DNA of 55,383 nucleotides, taken from Hydrogenophilus sp. GTDB taxonomy: Bacteria; Pseudomonadota; Gammaproteobacteria; Burkholderiales; Thiobacillaceae. The first letter of the stretch is position 1. Every line of letters begins with the position of its first letter. Positions 37,783 through 47,317 of this stretch are shown here, one piece after another. The position numbers and the translations under genes are program-made. The notes under the pieces are model-generated. The model was not told where the DNA came from. It did not search any database and saw only the letters and a list, made by a program, of their open reading frames with translations. The stretch lies in the NCBI GenBank assembly GCA_020725265.1, contig DYFK01000022.1, forward strand, positions 1-55,383, read 5' to 3'.

Positions 37783-40104
37783 ATGCTCCCCTTTCGTCCC
37801 AGTCTGCTCGCCCTGGCGTTGTTCTCCGCGCATGCGCATGCGTTCGAGCCCTTTCCGATCAAGGACATCCGCGTCGAAGGCATCCAGCGCACCGAAGCCG
37901 GTACCGTGTTCAGCTACCTGCCGGTGCGGGTTGGCGAATCGCTGACCCCGGAGCGCGCGGCCGAGGCGATCAAGGCCCTGTACGCGACCGGCTTTTTCAA
38001 GGACGTTCGGCTGGAAAACAGCGAGGGCACCTTGATCGTCACGGTCGAGGAGCGGCCGGCCATCGCCAGCGTCGACTTCACCGGCATGAAGGAGTTTCCC
38101 AAGGACGAAACCAAGTCCGGCTTGCGCCAGCTCGGCCTGGCCGATGGCCGCATCCTCGACAAATCCCTGCTCGACAAGGCCGAGCAGGAACTCAAGCGCC
38201 AGTACTTCAACCGAGGAATGTACGCGGTGCAGGTCAAGGCCAGTACCACGCCGCTGGAACGCAACCGGGTGGCGGTCAATTTCGAGGTGACCGAGGGCGA
38301 GGTCGCCAAGATCCGCTCGATCAACATCGTGGGCGCCAAGGCGTTCAAGGAAAAGGACCTGCTCAAGCAGTTCTCGCTGAGCACGCCAGGCTGGATGACC
38401 TGGTGGACCAAGAACGACCAGTATTCACGCCAGAAACTGGCCGGTGATCTGGAAACCCTGCGCTCGTTCTATCTGAACCAGGGCTATCTGGAATTCAACG
38501 TCGAGTCCACCCAGGTCTCGATCACGCCGGACAAGAAGGACATCTACATCACGGTCAACGTCAACGAAGGCGAGAAGTACACGGTGGGTGAATTCAAGCT
38601 GGCCGGAGACCTGCCGGTACCGGAAAGTGAATTGCTGCCACTGATCAGTCTCAAGGCCGGCGATGTGTTCTCGCGCGAGCAACTGAACGAATCGACCAAG
38701 AAGATCGGCGACCGCCTCGGCAACGATGGCTACGCCTTCGCCAACGTCAACGCCGCGCCGGAGATCGACAAGGACAAGCACACCGCGAACTTCACCTTCC
38801 TGGTCGACCCTGGCCGCAAGGTGTATGTCCGGCGCGTCAACGTCACCGGCAATACCCGCACCAAGGATGAAGTCGTGCGCCGGGAAATGCGGCAACTGGA
38901 AGGCGCCTGGTACGCGGCCGACAAGATCAACCGCTCGCGCGTGCGCGTCGAGCGGCTCGGCTATTTCAAGGACATCAACGTCGAAACGCCGACCGTTCCG
39001 GGTACGACCGATCAGGTCGACGTCAACATCAACGTCACCGAGCAACCCACCGGCAACATCTTGCTGGGCGCCGGTTTTTCCAGTTCCGAGGGGCTGGTTC
39101 TGTCCGGCTCGGTCTCGCAGAACAACCTGTTCGGCACCGGCAACCGGTTCTCGGCTCAGATCAACAGCGGCAGTGTCAACACCGTCTACGCGCTGTCCTT
39201 CACCAATCCCTATTTCACCCAGGACGGCATTAGTCTCGGTTATGACCTGTACCGGCGCGATGTCGACACATCCTCGCTGAGCGTGGCCGAATACAGCACC
39301 TCGACGATGGGACTTGGCCTGCGTCTGGGCGTGCCGATCACGGAATTCGACACCGTCAATTTCGGTCTCGCCGGCGAACGGGTCAAGCTCAAGCTGGGCG
39401 AGAGCGCGCCGGACGTCTACAAGCAGTTCGCGTCCGACTATGGCGGAACCAGCACCGGCGTAACCACCGACACCCTGCGCCTGGAAGCCGGCTGGGCGCG
39501 CGATTCGCGCGACAGTCTGCTGTATCCGACCAAGGGTACCTATCAACGCGTGTTCGCCGAGGTCGGCACTCCGGTCGGCGATTTCAACTATTACAAGCTC
39601 AACTACCAGTATCAGTGGTTGCGTCCGCTCACGCGCACCATGACCCTGATGCTGAATGGCGAAATTGGTATCGGCGGTGGTTACAGTGGCAAGGATCTGC
39701 CGTTGTTCCGCAATTTCTACGCTGGCGGCATCGGCTCCGTGCGCGGTTTCGACAGCGGCACGCTCGGCCCGAAAGGTCTCAACTCGTCGGGTGACGCGTT
39801 CTCGATCGGTGGCAGCAAACGCGTGGTCGGCAACGCGGAACTGTTGTTCCCCTTCCCGGGCATGGGCGCGGATCGCTCGGTCCGCCTGTCGGCTTTCGTC
39901 GACCTCGGCATGGTGGTCGGCGACAACGACTATCTCGGCCGATACGGCAAGTTCTCGACCAGCGACCTGCGATACTCCATCGGTACCGCGGTAACCTGGT
40001 ACTCGCCCTTGGGTCCGCTCAAGCTGTCCCTGGCCAAACCGCTCAACGCCGCCTCCGACGACGAGGAGCAGATGTTCCAGTTCCAGATCGGCAACGTGTT
40101 CTGA
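37783..40104 (+). CDS. bamA: Outer-membrane protein assembly factor BamA
   Basis: This 773-residue Omp85 protein folds outer-membrane beta-barrels. A signal peptide ends near AHAHA (about residue 20). Five POTRA domains follow to about 345, then a 16-strand barrel with VRGF (GSVRGFDSG) in the loop-6 region. The C-terminus ends in Phe (FQIGNVF), a classic beta-signal. ATG 37783 is chosen over TTG 37771, which would put extra residues before the signal peptide. Confidence 0.97.
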   Translation: MLPFRPSLLALALFSAHAHAFEPFPIKDIRVEGIQRTEAGTVFSYLPVRVGESLTPERAAEAIKALYATGFFKDVRLENSEGTLIVTVEERPAIASVDFTGMKEFPKDETKSGLRQLGLADGRILDKSLLDKAEQELKRQYFNRGMYAVQVKASTTPLERNRVAVNFEVTEGEVAKIRSINIVGAKAFKEKDLLKQFSLSTPGWMTWWTKNDQYSRQKLAGDLETLRSFYLNQGYLEFNVESTQVSITPDKKDIYITVNVNEGEKYTVGEFKLAGDLPVPESELLPLISLKAGDVFSREQLNESTKKIGDRLGNDGYAFANVNAAPEIDKDKHTANFTFLVDPGRKVYVRRVNVTGNTRTKDEVVRREMRQLEGAWYAADKINRSRVRVERLGYFKDINVETPTVPGTTDQVDVNINVTEQPTGNILLGAGFSSSEGLVLSGSVSQNNLFGTGNRFSAQINSGSVNTVYALSFTNPYFTQDGISLGYDLYRRDVDTSSLSVAEYSTSTMGLGLRLGVPITEFDTVNFGLAGERVKLKLGESAPDVYKQFASDYGGTSTGVTTDTLRLEAGWARDSRDSLLYPTKGTYQRVFAEVGTPVGDFNYYKLNYQYQWLRPLTRTMTLMLNGEIGIGGGYSGKDLPLFRNFYAGGIGSVRGFDSGTLGPKGLNSSGDAFSIGGSKRVVGNAELLFPFPGMGADRSVRLSAFVDLGMVVGDNDYLGRYGKFSTSDLRYSIGTAVTWYSPLGPLKLSLAKPLNAASDDEEQMFQFQIGNVF

Positions 40105-40118
40105 CGAGGAGTTTTCCC

Positions 40119-40616
40119 GTGAAACAACTGACCGCATTCCTGCTTGCCAGCGCCCTGAGCTTGTCGGTTCCGCTGGCGCAGGCCAACGACATCAAGATCG
40201 GCTTCGTCAACACCGAAAAGGTGTTCCGCGATTCCCAGCTGGCGGTGCGCGCCCAGAAGAAGTTGGAGAAAGAATTCCAGGCGCGCGAACAGGAAATCCA
40301 GAAAATGGTGAAGCAGGCGCGTGATCTGCAGAATCATCTGGAAAAGGAAGGCCTGACCCTGTCCGAGGCCGATCGCGCCAGGAAACAGAAGGATCTCGCC
40401 AATCTGAGCCGCGATATCCAGCATGGTCAGCGTACCTTCCGCGAGGATCTCAACCAGCGCAAGAACGAGGAATTCGCCGCCATCCAGGAACGGGCCCGCA
40501 AAACCATCACCGAAATCGCCGAGCGGGAGAAATTCGACCTGATCGTCGAAAACGTGATTTTCGCCAGCCCGCGGGTCGACATCACCGATCGGGTCCTCAA
40601 GTCCCTGGACCGCTGA
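40119..40616 (+). CDS. skp: Periplasmic chaperone Skp/OmpH
   Basis: This 165-residue chaperone holds unfolded outer-membrane proteins for BamA. A signal peptide is cut probably after PLAQA (about residue 22). The mature protein starts with IKIGFVNTEKVF and then forms long coiled-coil helices. The start is GTG 40119 with GAGGAG upstream. It follows bamA by 14 bases. Confidence 0.95.
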   Translation: MKQLTAFLLASALSLSVPLAQANDIKIGFVNTEKVFRDSQLAVRAQKKLEKEFQAREQEIQKMVKQARDLQNHLEKEGLTLSEADRARKQKDLANLSRDIQHGQRTFREDLNQRKNEEFAAIQERARKTITEIAEREKFDLIVENVIFASPRVDITDRVLKSLDR

Positions 40617-40622
40617 CCACCG

Positions 40623-41660
40623 ATGGCCGCCTTCACCCTGGCCGAACTCCAGGCACGCCTGGGCGGCGAAATCCGCGGCGACGGCTCGGTCCTGCTCGAT
40701 GATGTATCCTCGTTGAGCCGCGCCGGCGCCGGTCAGCTCGGCTTCCTCGTCAGCGGCAAGCATCTCGCGGAAGCGCGAGCCAGCTCGGCCGCCGCCCTGG
40801 TCATCCCCGCCAGTCTCGATCAGACCCTGCCGATGCCCTGTCTGGCGGTCGCCAACCCGCACGCCGTGTTCGCGCGCGCGACCACACTGCTGCGACCCGA
40901 ACCCGATCTCGCGCCCGGCGCGCATCCCAGCGCGGTGATCGGCGATGATGTCGTGCTCGGCGAGGGCGTGCGCGTGGGGCCTGGCGCCGTCATCGGCGCC
41001 GGCAGCCGGATCGGGGCCGGCAGCCGGATCGGGGCGCTGGTCAGTATCGGCCCCGGCTGCGAGATCGGCCGGGATTGTCTGCTGCATGCCCGTGCCTGCG
41101 TCCAGCATGGCTGCCAGCTCGGTGACCGGGTCATCCTGCACCCGGGTTGCGTGATCGGTTCCGACGGCTTTGGCCTGGCCTGGGAGGCGGGGCGCTGGCT
41201 GAAGGTGCCGCAGGTCGGCCGGGTCGTGATTGGCGACGATGTCGAGATCGGCGCCAACACCACCATCGACCGCGGTGCGCTCGACGACACCGTGATCGAG
41301 CCGGGCGCCAAGCTCGACAATCTGATCCACATCGCCCATAACTGCCGGATCGGCCGGCATACCGCGATCGCCGCCTGCGTCGGCATGGCCGGCAGCACCC
41401 AGATCGGCGCCAATTGCCAGATCGCCGGAGCGGCGATGATTTCAGGCCATCTCGATATCTGCGACCGGGTCACCCTCACGGGGGGCGCGCTGATCGCCAA
41501 GGACATCCGCGAGCCCGGTACCTATTCCTCGGCGATGCCGTTCATGCCGCATCGGGAGTGGCTGCGGAATGCCGCCCATCTGCGCCATCTCGACCAGATG
41601 GCGCAACGCATCAAGGAACTCGAGAAAGTTCTCTACAAGCAAGCACAACAACCTGAATAA
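40623..41660 (+). CDS. lpxD: UDP-3-O-acylglucosamine N-acyltransferase
   Basis: This 345-residue lipid A enzyme has an N-terminal uridine-binding domain and a left-handed beta-helix of hexapeptide repeats (residues about 100-300). The catalytic His lies in [12 protein letters not shown]. The C-terminal helix ([16 protein letters not shown]) is typical. An exact 18-base tandem repeat encodes part of the helix. Confidence 0.97.
   Translation: MAAFTLAELQARLGGEIRGDGSVLLDDVSSLSRAGAGQLGFLVSGKHLAEARASSAAALVIPASLDQTLPMPCLAVANPHAVFARATTLLRPEPDLAPGAHPSAVIGDDVVLGEGVRVGPGAVIGAGSRIGAGSRIGALVSIGPGCEIGRDCLLHARACVQHGCQLGDRVILHPGCVIGSDGFGLAWEAGRWLKVPQVGRVVIGDDVEIGANTTIDRGALDDTVIEPGAKLDNLIHIAHNCRIGRHTAIAACVGMAGSTQIGANCQIAGAAMISGHLDICDRVTLTGGALIAKDIREPGTYSSAMPFMPHREWLRNAAHLRHLDQMAQRIKELEKVLYKQAQQPE
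40998..41033 (+). repeat. 18-bp tandem repeat inside lpxD
   Basis: GCCGGCAGCCGGATCGGG occurs twice in a row (40998-41015 and 41016-41033). It keeps the frame and adds one six-residue beta-helix step (AGSRIG). Confidence 0.85.
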
Positions 41661-41674
41661 AAAGGCTAAATGCC

Positions 41675-42124
41675 ATGGAAAACACGATGGACATTACCCG
41701 GATCATGCAGCACCTGCCGCATCGCTATCCGTTCCTGCTGGTGGATCGCGTGATCGAGATGGTACCCAGCGAACGCATCGTCGCGATCAAGAACATCACG
41801 ATGAACGAACCGCAGTTCCCCGGCCATTTTCCTCGCCATCCGATCATGCCCGGCGTACTGATGATCGAGGCCATGGCGCAGGCTTCCGGCCTGCTGGCAT
41901 TGGCCAGCACCGGCCAGGCCATGACCCAGGATTCCGTGATCTATTTCGTCGGCATCGATGGCGCGCGTTTCAAGCGCCCGGTGGTTCCGGGTGACCAGTT
42001 GCGCATCGAGGCGACGATCCTGCGCAGCACCCGCGGCATCTGGAAGTTCGCGGCCAAGGCCACCGTCGATGGCCAGCTCGCCTGCGAGGCCGAGCTGATG
42101 TGCACCATCAAGGAACTCGACTGA
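41675..42124 (+). CDS. fabZ: 3-hydroxyacyl-ACP dehydratase FabZ
   Basis: This 149-residue hot-dog-fold enzyme dehydrates 3-hydroxyacyl-ACP in fatty acid synthesis. [13 protein letters not shown] and the catalytic [22 protein letters not shown] (His and Glu) are present. It competes with LpxA/LpxD for hydroxyacyl-ACP, which explains its place among the lpx genes. Confidence 0.97.
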   Translation: MENTMDITRIMQHLPHRYPFLLVDRVIEMVPSERIVAIKNITMNEPQFPGHFPRHPIMPGVLMIEAMAQASGLLALASTGQAMTQDSVIYFVGIDGARFKRPVVPGDQLRIEATILRSTRGIWKFAAKATVDGQLACEAELMCTIKELD

Positions 42125-42179
42125 GCCGACCGCCGTCGGCGCCTTCAATCTCCGTCATTCCCCGTCGGGAGCGCGTGCC

Positions 42180-42956
42180 ATGACCCAGATCCATCCCACC
42201 GCGCTGGTGCATGCCGGCGCCCGCCTGGGCGCCGATGTCGAGATCGGCGCCTACAGCATCATCGGCGAACACGTCGAGATCGGTGACGGCTGCCGGATCG
42301 GTCCGCACGTGGTCATCACCGGCCACACCCGCCTGGGCGTCAACAACCGGATATTCCAGTTCGTCTCGCTGGGCGAGGAGCCACAGGACAAGAAGTACGC
42401 CGGCGAACCGACCCGCCTTGAAATCGGCGACAACAACGTCATCCGCGAGTTCTGCACCTTCAACACCGGCACCACCCAGGATCTCGGCGTCACCCGCGTC
42501 GGCAACGACAACTGGATCATGGCCTATGTGCATATCGCGCATGATTGCGAAGTCGGCGATCACACCATCTTCGCCAACAACGCCACGCTCGCCGGCCATG
42601 TCCGGGTCGATGACCACGCCATCCTGGGCGGCTTCACCGGCGTGCATCAGTTCTGCCGGATCGGCGCGCACTCGATCACCGGCATCGCTTCGGTGATCCG
42701 TCAGGACGTGCCGCCGTACATGACCGTGGCCGGCAATCCGGTGGCGCCGCACGGCATCAATGCCGAGGGGCTCAAGCGTCGCGGTTTCGACACGAATGCC
42801 CTGAACGCGCTCAAGCGCGCCTACAAGACCCTGTATCGCTCGGGACTGAGTCTGATCGAGGCGCGCGCGGCCATCGAGGCGGAAGCGGGACAACATCCGG
42901 CGCTGCGCTTGCTGGCTGATTTCCTGGCCAGTTCGGAACGGGGGATTCTGCGTTGA
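42180..42956 (+). CDS. lpxA: UDP-N-acetylglucosamine O-acyltransferase
   Basis: This 258-residue enzyme does the first step of lipid A synthesis. Hexapeptide repeats fill the N-terminal two-thirds, the catalytic His is in AYVHIAHDCEVGD, and the C-terminal helical domain follows. Its stop overlaps the lpxB start. Confidence 0.97.
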   Translation: MTQIHPTALVHAGARLGADVEIGAYSIIGEHVEIGDGCRIGPHVVITGHTRLGVNNRIFQFVSLGEEPQDKKYAGEPTRLEIGDNNVIREFCTFNTGTTQDLGVTRVGNDNWIMAYVHIAHDCEVGDHTIFANNATLAGHVRVDDHAILGGFTGVHQFCRIGAHSITGIASVIRQDVPPYMTVAGNPVAPHGINAEGLKRRGFDTNALNALKRAYKTLYRSGLSLIEARAAIEAEAGQHPALRLLADFLASSERGILR

Positions 42957-44137
42957 GCGGCGTCACCAGCGTCGTACCCGCATCCCAGTCCGCTCCCCCA
43001 GCCATCGCCATCGTCGCCGGAGAAGTCTCCGGCGACATTCTCGGCAGCCTGCTGATCCGGGCGGTACGTCAGGCCGGCATCGCCGCCGATTTCTTCGGCA
43101 TCGCCGGGCCGAGGATGCAGGCCCAGGGCGCGCGCAGCCTGTACCCGATGGAAACCCTGTCGGTGCGCGGTTATGTCGAGGCACTCGGCAGCCTGGGCAA
43201 GATACTGGGCATCCGTCGGGCCTTGCGCGGCCACCTGCTGGCGAGGCCACCACGCCTGTTCGTCGGTGTCGACGCACCCGATTTCAACCTGTCCCTGGAA
43301 ACCCGGCTGAAACGGGCGGGCATCGCCACCATCCATTTCGTCGGCCCCTCGGTCTGGGCCTGGCGACCGCGCCGGATCGAGAAGATGCGGCGGGCGGCAT
43401 CGCACACCCTGCTGATCTTTCCGTTCGAGGAAGAGATTTACCGGCAGGCTGGAATTCCCGCCACCTACGTCGGCCATCCGATCGCCCATGCCCTGCCCCT
43501 GCCCGACCGCAAGGCCGCGCGCGAGCGCCTTGGTCTTGAGGAAGGCGCCGAATACGTTGTGCTGATGCCAGGCAGCCGCGTCAGCGAGCTCCAGGCGCTG
43601 GCCGATCTTTACGTCGCCAGCGCCCGTTGCCTTGCCGAACGCCGCCCGGCCACCCGCTTCCTGGTGCCGCTGACCACGCGCGAAACCCGCCGGCTGTTCG
43701 AGGCCGCGTTGCATCGGGCCGGCGCCGACGGGCTGCCTCTGCGCATCCTGTTCGGTCACGCGCAGGATGCCATGCAGGCCGCCGATGCCGCCCTGATCGC
43801 CTCCGGCACGGCCACGCTCGAAGCCTTGTTGCTGGATTGCCCGCATGTGATCACCTACAAGGTGCCCTGGCTGACCTGGATGATCATGAAACGCCAGGCT
43901 TTGCTGCCATGGGTGGGATTGCCGAACATCCTGGCGGGTGCCGGTGTCGTCCCGGAACTCCTGCAGGACGCGGCGACGCCGGAAGCGCTCGCCGACGCGC
44001 TCGAACACCTGCTCGACGACGCTGGCGCGCGCGCCGCCCAGCTTGACATGTTCAGGGTTCAACAAACGCGCTTGCGGCGCGATACGCCGGCGTTGATCGC
44101 GGGCGCGTTGCGGCCGTTCCTGGAGGCGGGCCGATGA
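42953..44137 (+). CDS. lpxB: Lipid A disaccharide synthase
   Basis: This 394-residue GT-B glycosyltransferase joins lipid X to UDP-diacylglucosamine. [40 protein letters not shown] and the [10 protein letters not shown] motif are all visible. The start is a TTG whose last two bases begin the lpxA stop (TTGA); no nearby ATG precedes AGEVSGD. It overlaps rnhB by four bases. Confidence 0.96.
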   Translation: MSGVTSVVPASQSAPPAIAIVAGEVSGDILGSLLIRAVRQAGIAADFFGIAGPRMQAQGARSLYPMETLSVRGYVEALGSLGKILGIRRALRGHLLARPPRLFVGVDAPDFNLSLETRLKRAGIATIHFVGPSVWAWRPRRIEKMRRAASHTLLIFPFEEEIYRQAGIPATYVGHPIAHALPLPDRKAARERLGLEEGAEYVVLMPGSRVSELQALADLYVASARCLAERRPATRFLVPLTTRETRRLFEAALHRAGADGLPLRILFGHAQDAMQAADAALIASGTATLEALLLDCPHVITYKVPWLTWMIMKRQALLPWVGLPNILAGAGVVPELLQDAATPEALADALEHLLDDAGARAAQLDMFRVQQTRLRRDTPALIAGALRPFLEAGR

Positions 44138-44724
44138 GCGTGCGCGGCGAACTGATCTGCGGCGTCGATGAAGCCGGCCGCGGTCCGCTGGCCGGACCGG
44201 TGTGCGCCGCCGCGGTAATCCTTGACCCCGAACGTCCGATCGTCGGGTTGGCCGACTCCAAGAAGCTGTCGGCCCGGCGGCGCGACCAGCTCGCGGACGC
44301 CATCCGCGCCAATGCCCTGGCCTGGTCGGTCGCCTGGGCGAGCGTCGAGGAAATCGACCGGCTCAACATCCTGCACGCCAGCATGCTGGCCATGCGCCGC
44401 GCCGTGCTCGGACTGGTGCCGGCGGCGATGCTGGCGCTGATCGACGGCAACCGCTGTCCGGATCTGCCGATACCGGCGCGCGCGATCATTGGCGGCGATG
44501 CCAGCGAGGCCAGTATCAGCGCCGCTTCGATCCTTGCGAAAACTGCCCGGGATGCGGAAATGCATCGACTTTCCGCTATATTCACGGGCTACGGATTCGA
44601 GCGGCACGCGGGCTATCCGACCGCCGCGCACCTGGCCGCGTTGGCCCGGCTTGGCCCCAGTCCGGTCCATCGCGTCAGTTTCGGGCCGGTCAGGAAGGTC
44701 ATGCAACAACCGCTGAACGCTTAG
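44134..44724 (+). CDS. rnhB: Ribonuclease HII
   Basis: This 196-residue enzyme cuts RNA in RNA-DNA hybrids and removes misincorporated ribonucleotides. [15 protein letters not shown] (catalytic D and E), DSKKLS and the DGN motif are visible. It overlaps lpxB as ATGA, the usual place at the end of the lpx cluster. dnaE, often next, is absent here. Confidence 0.97.
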   Translation: MSVRGELICGVDEAGRGPLAGPVCAAAVILDPERPIVGLADSKKLSARRRDQLADAIRANALAWSVAWASVEEIDRLNILHASMLAMRRAVLGLVPAAMLALIDGNRCPDLPIPARAIIGGDASEASISAASILAKTARDAEMHRLSAIFTGYGFERHAGYPTAAHLAALARLGPSPVHRVSFGPVRKVMQQPLNA

Positions 44725-44734
44725 GAGAGCAAGC

Positions 44735-45595
44735 ATGTTCGTCATCATCGGCTGGGTCGTCGCCCTGGGCTGTATTTTCGGCGCCTATGTCGTCATCGGC
44801 GGCCATATCGCCGCCTTGGTGCAGCCCACGAAGTTCATCATGATCTTCGGCGGCGCGCTCGGCGCCTTCATCGCCGCCAACAACGCCCATGCGCTGAAAC
44901 ATACCCTGAGCGGTCTGGGCAGCTGCTTCAAGGGCTCCAAGTACACCAAGACCTATTACATGGAACTGCTTGGCCTGCTGTTCGAGTTGCTGGCGAAAGC
45001 ACGCAAGGAAGGCCTGATGTCGCTGGAAAATGATGTCGAGGAACCGGACAAGAGCGCGATCTTCGGCAAGTACCCGAACATCACCGCGAATCACCATCAC
45101 GTCGAATTCATTACCGATTACCTGCGCATGATGGTCGGTGGCAATCTCAACGCGATGGAAATCGAGAACCTGATGGACAACGAGATCGAAACCCACAATC
45201 AGGAAGAAATGCACGTGGCGCACGCGGTCGCCAAGATGTCCGACGCGTTGCCCGCCTTCGGCATCGTCGCCGCCGTCATGGGCGTGGTGATCACCATGGG
45301 TTCCTTGCATCTGCCGCCACCGGAACTGGGCGGCCTGATCGCCAAGGCGCTGGTCGGCGCCTTCCTCGGCATCCTGCTGTCCTACGGTTTCATGGCGCCG
45401 CTCGCCAGCGTGCTGGAGACCAAGGCGAGCGAATCGACCAAGGTGTTGCAGACCATCAAGGTGGTGCTGCTTGCTTCGCTCAACGGTTTCGCGCCGCAGA
45501 CCTGCGTGGAATTCGGCCGCAAGGTGTTGTTCTCCAACGAACGTCCGTCCTTCCGCGAACTGGAGGAAGACATCAAGGCGCGCAAGGGCAAGTGA
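44735..45595 (+). CDS. motA: Flagellar motor stator protein MotA
   Basis: This 286-residue inner-membrane proton-channel subunit drives flagellar rotation with MotB. Four transmembrane helices are visible (two at 1-55, two at 170-230). The cytoplasmic loop contains the charged residues that contact FliG, and the segment VVITMGSLHLPP is typical. AGGAG precedes the ATG, 10 bases after rnhB. No other flagellar gene is in the window. Confidence 0.95.
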   Translation: MFVIIGWVVALGCIFGAYVVIGGHIAALVQPTKFIMIFGGALGAFIAANNAHALKHTLSGLGSCFKGSKYTKTYYMELLGLLFELLAKARKEGLMSLENDVEEPDKSAIFGKYPNITANHHHVEFITDYLRMMVGGNLNAMEIENLMDNEIETHNQEEMHVAHAVAKMSDALPAFGIVAAVMGVVITMGSLHLPPPELGGLIAKALVGAFLGILLSYGFMAPLASVLETKASESTKVLQTIKVVLLASLNGFAPQTCVEFGRKVLFSNERPSFRELEEDIKARKGK

Positions 45596-45630
45596 GCGCG
45601 ATCATCCATCCGTCCCGCATGAGGTGAAAC

Positions 45631-46539
45631 GTGGCCGACGACAGCCAACGCCCGATCGTCATCAAGCGCATCAAGAAAGTCTCGGGTGGTGCCCATGGTG
45701 GCGCCTGGAAGATCGCCTATGCCGACTTCGTGACCGCGATGATGGCGTTCTTCCTGCTGATGTGGCTGCTCGGCTCGAGCACCAAGGCACAGATGCAGGG
45801 GATCGCCGATCACTTCAACACGCCGTTGAAGGTCGCGCTGTTCGGTGGCGACGGCGCCGGCGACGCCAGCAGCCTGATCAAGGGCGGTGGCGAGGATCTG
45901 ACCAAGCGCGCCGGCCAGGTCAAGAAGGGCGACATCGAGCCGACCGATGCCAAATCGCGCGCCGAAGCGGAAAAACGTGAAACCTCGCGGCTTCAGGATC
46001 TGAAGGAAAGGCTCGACCAGGCCATTGCCCGGAATCCGCATATGACGCAGTTCAAGAACCAGCTCAAGGTCGACATGAGCCGGGATGGTTTGCAGATCCA
46101 GATCATCGACGACCAGAACCGGCCGATGTTCGACTCCGGCGGCGCCGTCATGAAACCCTATACACGCGTCATCCTGCGCGAGATCGGTCGCACCCTCAAC
46201 GACGTGCCCAACCGCATCAGCCTGTCCGGACACACCGACGCGGTGCCCTACTCCGGCGGCGAACGCGGCTACAGCAACTGGGAACTGTCGGCGGATCGCG
46301 CCAACGCCTCGCGCCGGGAGCTGGTCGCGGGCGGGTTGGAGGACGGCAAGGTGCTGCGCGTGGTCGGCCTGGGCTCGGCGGTGCCGTTCGACGCCGAGAA
46401 CCCGAACGCCCCGGTGAACCGGCGCATCTCCATCATCGTCATGAACCGCAAGGCCGAGGAAGCCATCACCAAGGAAGGCGAGCGCATCGAGGCCGCCACC
46501 GCCAGCGAGGTGGCGGACCAGCTCAACCTGAAACCCTGA
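45631..46539 (+). CDS. motB: Flagellar motor stator protein MotB
   Basis: This 302-residue partner of MotA has a single transmembrane helix containing the proton-carrying aspartate (YADFVTAMMAFFLLMWLLG). The C-terminal OmpA-like peptidoglycan-binding domain (SLSGHTDAVPY, NWELSADRANASRREL) follows. The start is GTG 45631 with GAGGTG upstream. Confidence 0.96.
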   Translation: MADDSQRPIVIKRIKKVSGGAHGGAWKIAYADFVTAMMAFFLLMWLLGSSTKAQMQGIADHFNTPLKVALFGGDGAGDASSLIKGGGEDLTKRAGQVKKGDIEPTDAKSRAEAEKRETSRLQDLKERLDQAIARNPHMTQFKNQLKVDMSRDGLQIQIIDDQNRPMFDSGGAVMKPYTRVILREIGRTLNDVPNRISLSGHTDAVPYSGGERGYSNWELSADRANASRRELVAGGLEDGKVLRVVGLGSAVPFDAENPNAPVNRRISIIVMNRKAEEAITKEGERIEAATASEVADQLNLKP

Positions 46540-46540
46540 C

Positions 46541-47317
46541 GTGGTTTCCGCGCCCTCCGCCACTACCGAGGCCACGATGTTCGCGATCGCGCGCCTGCCT
46601 CCAGCATTCGCGGCGCTGCTGGCGCATGTTCCCGGCCTCGTGCTGGTTGCCATCCTGCCGATGCTGGGGGTGCCGGCGCCGCTCTCCGTGGTCGTGGCCG
46701 CGGTCGGGGTATCCGCCGCGCTGGTCGCCCACCTCTGGAAGCTGCCGGTCTGGTGGCGCCTGATCAACCTGACCTTCGTGCCCATGCTCTGGCTGGCCTT
46801 GCAGGTGGAGATCGCGCCGGGCTGGTTCCTGGCCGGCTTCCTGGTGCTGGCGCTGACCTCGCTGGGCGCGGTTCGGACCCGGGTTCCCCTGTATCTTTCC
46901 AGCGCGCGTGCCGCCGAGGCGCTGGCCGAGCGCATTCCCGAAGGCGGTCGCCTGATCGATCTCGGCTGCGGTCTCGGCGGGCCGCTGGCCCGAGTCCATG
47001 CCCTGCGCCCGGATGTCCGCCTGCATGGCGTCGAAGCCGCCCCGCTCAACTGGCTGATCGCGCGCCTGCGCCTGCTCGGGCGAGCGCAAGTCGGGCTGGG
47101 CAGCTTGTGGGATGTCGATCTGGCCGATTACGACGTCGTCTACGCCTATCTGTCGCCGGTGCCCATGGCCCGGCTCTGGGACAAGGCGCGCGCCGAGATG
47201 CGGCCAGGCAGTCTGCTGATCAGCAATACCTTCGAGATCCCCGGTGTTACCCCAGATGAAATCGTCGAACTGCATGACTTTTCCCACGCCAGACTGCTGA
47301 TTCGGAGGATGCGATGA
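46541..47317 (+). CDS. Membrane-associated SAM-dependent methyltransferase-like protein
   Basis: This 258-residue protein has three or four N-terminal hydrophobic segments (about 13-110). A class I methyltransferase-like domain follows with motif I as LIDLGCGLGGPLARV and a VVYAYLSPVPM motif further on. The substrate is unknown. The start is GTG 46541, one base after motB, or ATG 46577. The next gene overlaps its stop by four bases, so motA-motB-this gene-HDOD gene look like one operon. Confidence 0.7.
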   Translation: MVSAPSATTEATMFAIARLPPAFAALLAHVPGLVLVAILPMLGVPAPLSVVVAAVGVSAALVAHLWKLPVWWRLINLTFVPMLWLALQVEIAPGWFLAGFLVLALTSLGAVRTRVPLYLSSARAAEALAERIPEGGRLIDLGCGLGGPLARVHALRPDVRLHGVEAAPLNWLIARLRLLGRAQVGLGSLWDVDLADYDVVYAYLSPVPMARLWDKARAEMRPGSLLISNTFEIPGVTPDEIVELHDFSHARLLIRRMR

